From Rhodospirillaceae bacterium (lineage in GTDB: Bacteria; Pseudomonadota; Alphaproteobacteria; Rhodospirillales; JABHCV01), in assembly GCA_018662005.1 (NCBI GenBank), contig JABJHA010000004.1, forward strand, positions 248,001 through 312,000: DNA of 64,000 bases. The letters run 5' to 3'. The translations under genes were made by a program, and so were the position numbers. How positions within the stretch are numbered: position 1 is the stretch's first letter; each line of letters begins with the position of its first letter. Positions 63,960 through 64,000 of the stretch are shown here, one piece after another. The notes beneath the pieces are model-generated. The model saw nothing but the letters and a program-made list of their open reading frames with translations, had not been told where the DNA came from and ran no database searches.

Positions 63960-64000
63960 ATTACCTTATTGGGTATAATGCGAAATTATAACATAATGGT

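Overview
This window looks like chromosomal DNA of a moderately GC-rich alphaproteobacterium, probably a marine Rhodospirillales-type organism. That is an inference from gene content: recF-gyrB order, ADP-heptose synthesis, a large cobalamin cluster, and a TauR/Xsc sulfonate locus next to a polyamine-type ABC transporter. No 16S rRNA or other decisive marker is present.

Layout. 0-5.9 kb: end of recF, gyrB, an unrecognised coiled-coil protein and a class A penicillin-binding protein. 5.9-14.2 kb: envelope sugar genes (hldE, gmhA, a two-domain dehydrogenase, an asparagine synthase-like amidotransferase, UDP-glucuronate decarboxylase), with a hemerythrin and a PPP-type phosphatase. 14.4-16.9 kb: two tandem paralogues with degenerate EAL-like domains. 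16.9-40.5 kb: a cobalamin locus in several operons on both strands. It covers ring contraction and methylation, amidation, adenosylation and nucleotide-loop assembly. Passengers are mixed in: a SYLF lipoprotein, an AEC transporter, a CigR-like protein and a Sco protein. 40.4-45.2 kb: housekeeping and small genes, including serB and a secreted protein with a striking cysteine pattern. 45.4-49.5 kb: an acyl-CoA ligase, two SDR dehydrogenases and an EamA transporter. 49.6-55.5 kb: a Fic-motif-like protein divergent from tauR, then xsc and ackA. 55.8-62.6 kb: a PotFGHI-type ABC transporter followed by a MetE-like methyltransferase and an Old Yellow Enzyme. 62.6-64 kb: a decayed 3' fragment of tRNA-Arg, repeats, an orphan HigA-like antitoxin and a HEPN-motif protein. 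This last part looks like the edge of an integrated element that continues past the window.

How the genes work together. The cobalamin set contains every corrin-ring step expected for the early-cobalt (anaerobic-type) route from precorrin-2 onward: CbiX, CobI/CbiL, CobJ/CbiH fused to CbiG, CobM/CbiF, CbiD, CobK/CbiJ, CobL/CbiET, CobH/CbiC and CobB/CbiA. It also carries a full-length CobN, the large subunit of the late (aerobic) cobaltochelatase, without its CobS/CobT AAA partners in view. CobO, CobQ, CobD/CbiB, CobU, CobS, CobT and a CobC-like phosphatase complete the late steps. In the sulfonate locus Xsc would make acetyl phosphate and AckA would turn it into acetate and ATP.

Most promising leads: the secreted protein with tandem CX3C hairpins (43740-44039), the Fic-like gene beside tauR (49558-50802), the tandem degenerate EAL proteins, the ABC permease with a repeat-bearing tail, and the island edge at the tRNA remnant. 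I did not find a clear-cut wholly new system. These are candidates to test.
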